From IMG/VR virus record IMGVR_UViG_3300025138_000157, positions 1 to 34,540 of that record: a stretch of DNA of 34,540 bases; one strand, written 5' to 3'. A program made the translations under genes and the position numbers. This document shows positions 34,101 through 34,540 of this stretch, piece after piece (the first letter of the stretch is position 1; each line of letters starts with the position of its first letter). The notes beneath the pieces are model-generated. The model was not told where the DNA came from and did no database searches. It worked only from the letters and a program-made list of their open reading frames with translations. Origin of the DNA: a virus.

Positions 34101-34540
34101 ATCATTAGTATCCTATGATGCTATTTTAGATCAGCCTTTATATTCTTCAGGTAGTTATATTTGGACTGCTATAGATAAAAGTCAGCAAACATGGGGAGTG
34201 TATAAAACCCAAGCAACAGATTACCGAATTACAGCAGTATCTGAAAGCCAGCAAAATATATTTACAATTACTTTAGATAAACAGGCTAATTTTACAAAAG
34301 GTGATATCATTGGTATCCATGATATATCAGACACAACTAACGGATATTATAAAGTTGATAGTATTGAGCTTAATGTTGTTAAACTAGCATCAGTTGAAGG
34401 CGAAGATGTTGACGCAACAGAAGACGATGCAGAAGTAAACGGCTTTATTACTGAACTTAAAAAAGCAAGACTATCTACACTATCACTTGCAAACGACAGT
34501 ATTAAGAAAGATCCAAACAATTTGTTTAGTTTAACCGGAA
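28105..34540 (+). CDS. 7: Giant baseplate wedge protein, gp7-like, cut by the window end
   Basis: From ATG at 28105 (in TAATG with gp6) the frame stays open to the window edge, at least 2145 codons. Order after gp6 and the marine T4-like pattern (W-D-P-H-I-N-W-D-K-F-V-N-F-R-E-Y-Y-W, about 132-149) suggest the wedge initiator gp7, though T4 gp7 is 1032 aa. The protein is beta-rich with many repeated modules. Two resemble CBM5/12-type carbohydrate-binding modules: about 1513-1553 (W-T-T-G-K-T-Y-Q-V-G) and 1771-1811 (W-T-S-W-Q-D-Y-S-I-G-A-L-V-K-Y). It would link the wedge to peripheral baseplate parts and perhaps touch the cell surface. The gp7 assignment is by position. Confidence 0.7.
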   Translation, partial: MAQDESPIPTSGDAKRRTADLLPRYFRTTANKKFLSSTIDQLTQPGSIEKIDGYIGRRDAKAFKSTDNYVSDVSAEREDYQLEPIATVTDNLGNTTYYGDYRDYINSSKIRNTDNANHSLYSSQEYYAWDPHINWDKFVNFREYYWLPSGPDEVPVYGTARNIISTFAVARQDNVDNNSYIFSKENKVSNPTLTLYRGQTYNFDIDAIDMPLSIRTSNSINDDTNLYNIGVSQQKVEQGSMTWTVDLESPNALYYTNGNDPEASGLIIIKDIRDNTQLNVGEEIIGKKTYTMQNGYELTNGMKVKFYGTITPAKYGEGNWYVEGVGESITLIAEEDLVITADYLTDVSTEFDAQGFSALPFDDATSYAILKDYIVINKASKDGNQWSRYNKWTHKSVIETIAAVNNVPVVLDQTYRATRPIIEFDSGLKLYNFGTQSKTSVDVVDTVTKDVFSDIEGQAGYFVDGVELVTGMRVLFTADPDSFVAGKIYEVGFISQNGQAQIALKETTDTTPLTNETVLVKAGTNYKGKIFYYNGTTWKQTQDKTKVNQQPLFDLYNDAGAQLSTLESSTFAGNKVFSYKVGTGANDSQLGFPLSYRTIENSGDIVFDFNLLADTYQYDEVADVFTVSTDTALLRQYTGRTSYTNVSGWTKAPTKSTQPVVEQFTVAERTNNFIIDVYLNSGNLNDLDIKVYVNSTRKRDGVDYTINRINGYAYVAFYTDLVESDKLVLKTTSSAKKIQGLGHYEFPINFEKNPQNENVTTFTLGEVLDHVDSIVDNVIGFKGLYPGVSNLRDLGTPSKHGLKFVQHSGPVNLALYNLTDKDYDAIEAMKWSGFEYIKFKREFLRTANDLGFEGYDKVHVDRVLTELNSNKTNKDAFYFSDMLAVGGETSVKHNIEDQSQTIFSLTRGIDFTTLSEKAVLAYLNEKQLVLNKDYTVSTDGFLTLLNAPSTGDVLDVYEYVSTDGCWVPPTPTKLGLYPKFTPEIFLDDTYIKTPTDVTGPYKVYGRDETTTLSYKGKVGWFYPLYTDEVSAQQADIAASGNGTAHVHIFAGSNKLFYMPNGTMNHATNDSQLYSEYEGARAMLQGHDGSLWRCFGDFRDNLLLDLEKRIYNNLKLPYNENILNIADYVPSKNRTTGFTRRQVSKTMISEFNSWLETVGSPDYVSNTVYRAGDGFTYNYASAGDPNNKPLTGFWRSIYKDFYNTDRPHSHPWEILGFKEKPIWFDSEYGSAPYTSSNLLLWEDLSKGIVRGAEGSKVTYRNKFKNEDIYKYIPVDANGNLLAPSATGYAVGNIPTTNGNEFAFGDEGPVETAWRRSSHYPFSLMISWALNQPAQFFGLAFDRSRIVRNGADQLVYKDTSKRIELNKLVFPNSATDSARVFTAGIVNYMQGYLVDNDTLKFNEYTKNLKVVENKLGSKIGGFTQKSKFKLILDSRTPTNEGNVFVPEENYKIHLTKSIPLDVYSYSGVIVEIAPGGYIVKGYDKDNPVFKYYPIRRKNSDVVINVGGVSENFLTWTTGKTYQVGQIVEISDSYYRVKISHTAGDAFNQDNFQKLAELPEEGGATAYVSTNFETELQEMQYGTLLREKQDVVDLLLGYQRYLTSVGFTFDNFNQEIEEIENWVLSAKEFLFWTTQAWDSGTILTLSPSARQIEFTKEYTVVDDIYDNFYDYSLLKADGKRLLADFATTERDNTNDFGIFVRNTNDGIYHLKIPVVQHEHAIIIDNNTIFGDVIYNRAQGYRQERIKVKGYRSDEWNGSYNIPGFIFDDAKPTEWTSWQDYSIGALVKYKQFYYVAPKNITGTEKFVDSSWVRLDEKPEQKLLPNFDYKARQFADFYDLDSDNFDIEQQKLAQHLTGYQKRKYLENIINDDISQYKFYQGAIQDKGTRNVLTKLFDKLGSANKDSLEFYEEWAVRVGRYGATTGDEQFDLILDEEKYRQEPQLIELVDAINPQDTSLIYRLDRNGVYVTPDNYDHKPLPTKYFNDDNSYTKSAGYVNPLDVTGSLVSYDAILDQPLYSSGSYIWTAIDKSQQTWGVYKTQATDYRITAVSESQQNIFTITLDKQANFTKGDIIGIHDISDTTNGYYKVDSIELNVVKLASVEGEDVDATEDDAEVNGFITELKKARLSTLSLANDSIKKDPNNLFSLTG

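Overview
The window is a 34.5 kb, AT-rich piece of a T4-like myovirus (Caudoviricetes). It carries the T4 morphogenesis core: capsid, scaffold, protease and portal (gp23, gp22, gp21, gp20) and baseplate and tail proteins (gp26, gp48, gp53, gp5, a PAAR tip, gp25, gp6, a gp7-like giant). It also carries the recombination nuclease pair gp46/gp47 and the late sigma factor gp55. The small conserved genes, the gene order and the low GC resemble marine T4-like phages of cyanobacteria and especially of SAR11/alphaproteobacteria. The host cannot be fixed from the sequence. No tRNA gene or bacterial gene was seen.

Layout. Positions 1-278 (minus strand) hold a likely stand-alone structured RNA of about 240 nt, with a sigma70-type promoter and an intrinsic terminator whose loop is UUCG. 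Positions 313-9328 (minus) are the head operon, read from high to low coordinates: a tape-measure candidate, gp20, two small genes, an acidic gp67-like core protein, gp21, gp22, gp23 and a terminator. From 9356 the plus strand carries gp26 behind a T4-type late promoter. gp26 ends in what looks like a programmed -1 frameshift site that would add a 76-residue extension. Positions 10616-11359 (minus) encode a basic protein with an N-terminus like the T4 capsid-targeting peptide, behind its own late promoter. Positions 11425-12160 hold a small conserved ORF, a possible 23-aa membrane peptide and about 470 nt of hairpin-dense non-coding DNA next to a GIY-YIG nuclease gene. Positions 12602-16518 (minus) are the recombination and transcription block (small ORF, gp46, gp47, gp55), with two near-consensus sigma70 promoters. 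From 16549 to the right edge the plus strand is a tightly packed baseplate operon: gp48, gp53, a large hub protein, gp5 with a C-terminal GH19-type hydrolase, a small ORF, PAAR, gp25, gp6 and a giant gp7-like protein cut by the window end.

How it fits together. The early or middle functions (gp55, gp46/47) and the structured RNA have TTGACT-N17-TATAAT-like promoters, as expected for host RNA polymerase. Some structural genes have TATAAATA late promoters, which gp55 would recognise. gp21 would mature gp23 and possibly the basic internal protein. The gp26 frameshift pair is best read as the tape-measure chaperone pair, equivalent to lambda gpG/gpGT, and it is encoded back to back with the tape-measure candidate. 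The hub, gp5, PAAR, gp25, gp53, gp6 and gp7 genes build the puncturing device and baseplate wedges.

The most interesting items are the gp26 frameshift cassette, the structured RNA at the left edge, the hairpin-dense segment beside the GIY-YIG gene, the C-terminal GH19 domain on gp5, and the capsid-targeting-like protein.
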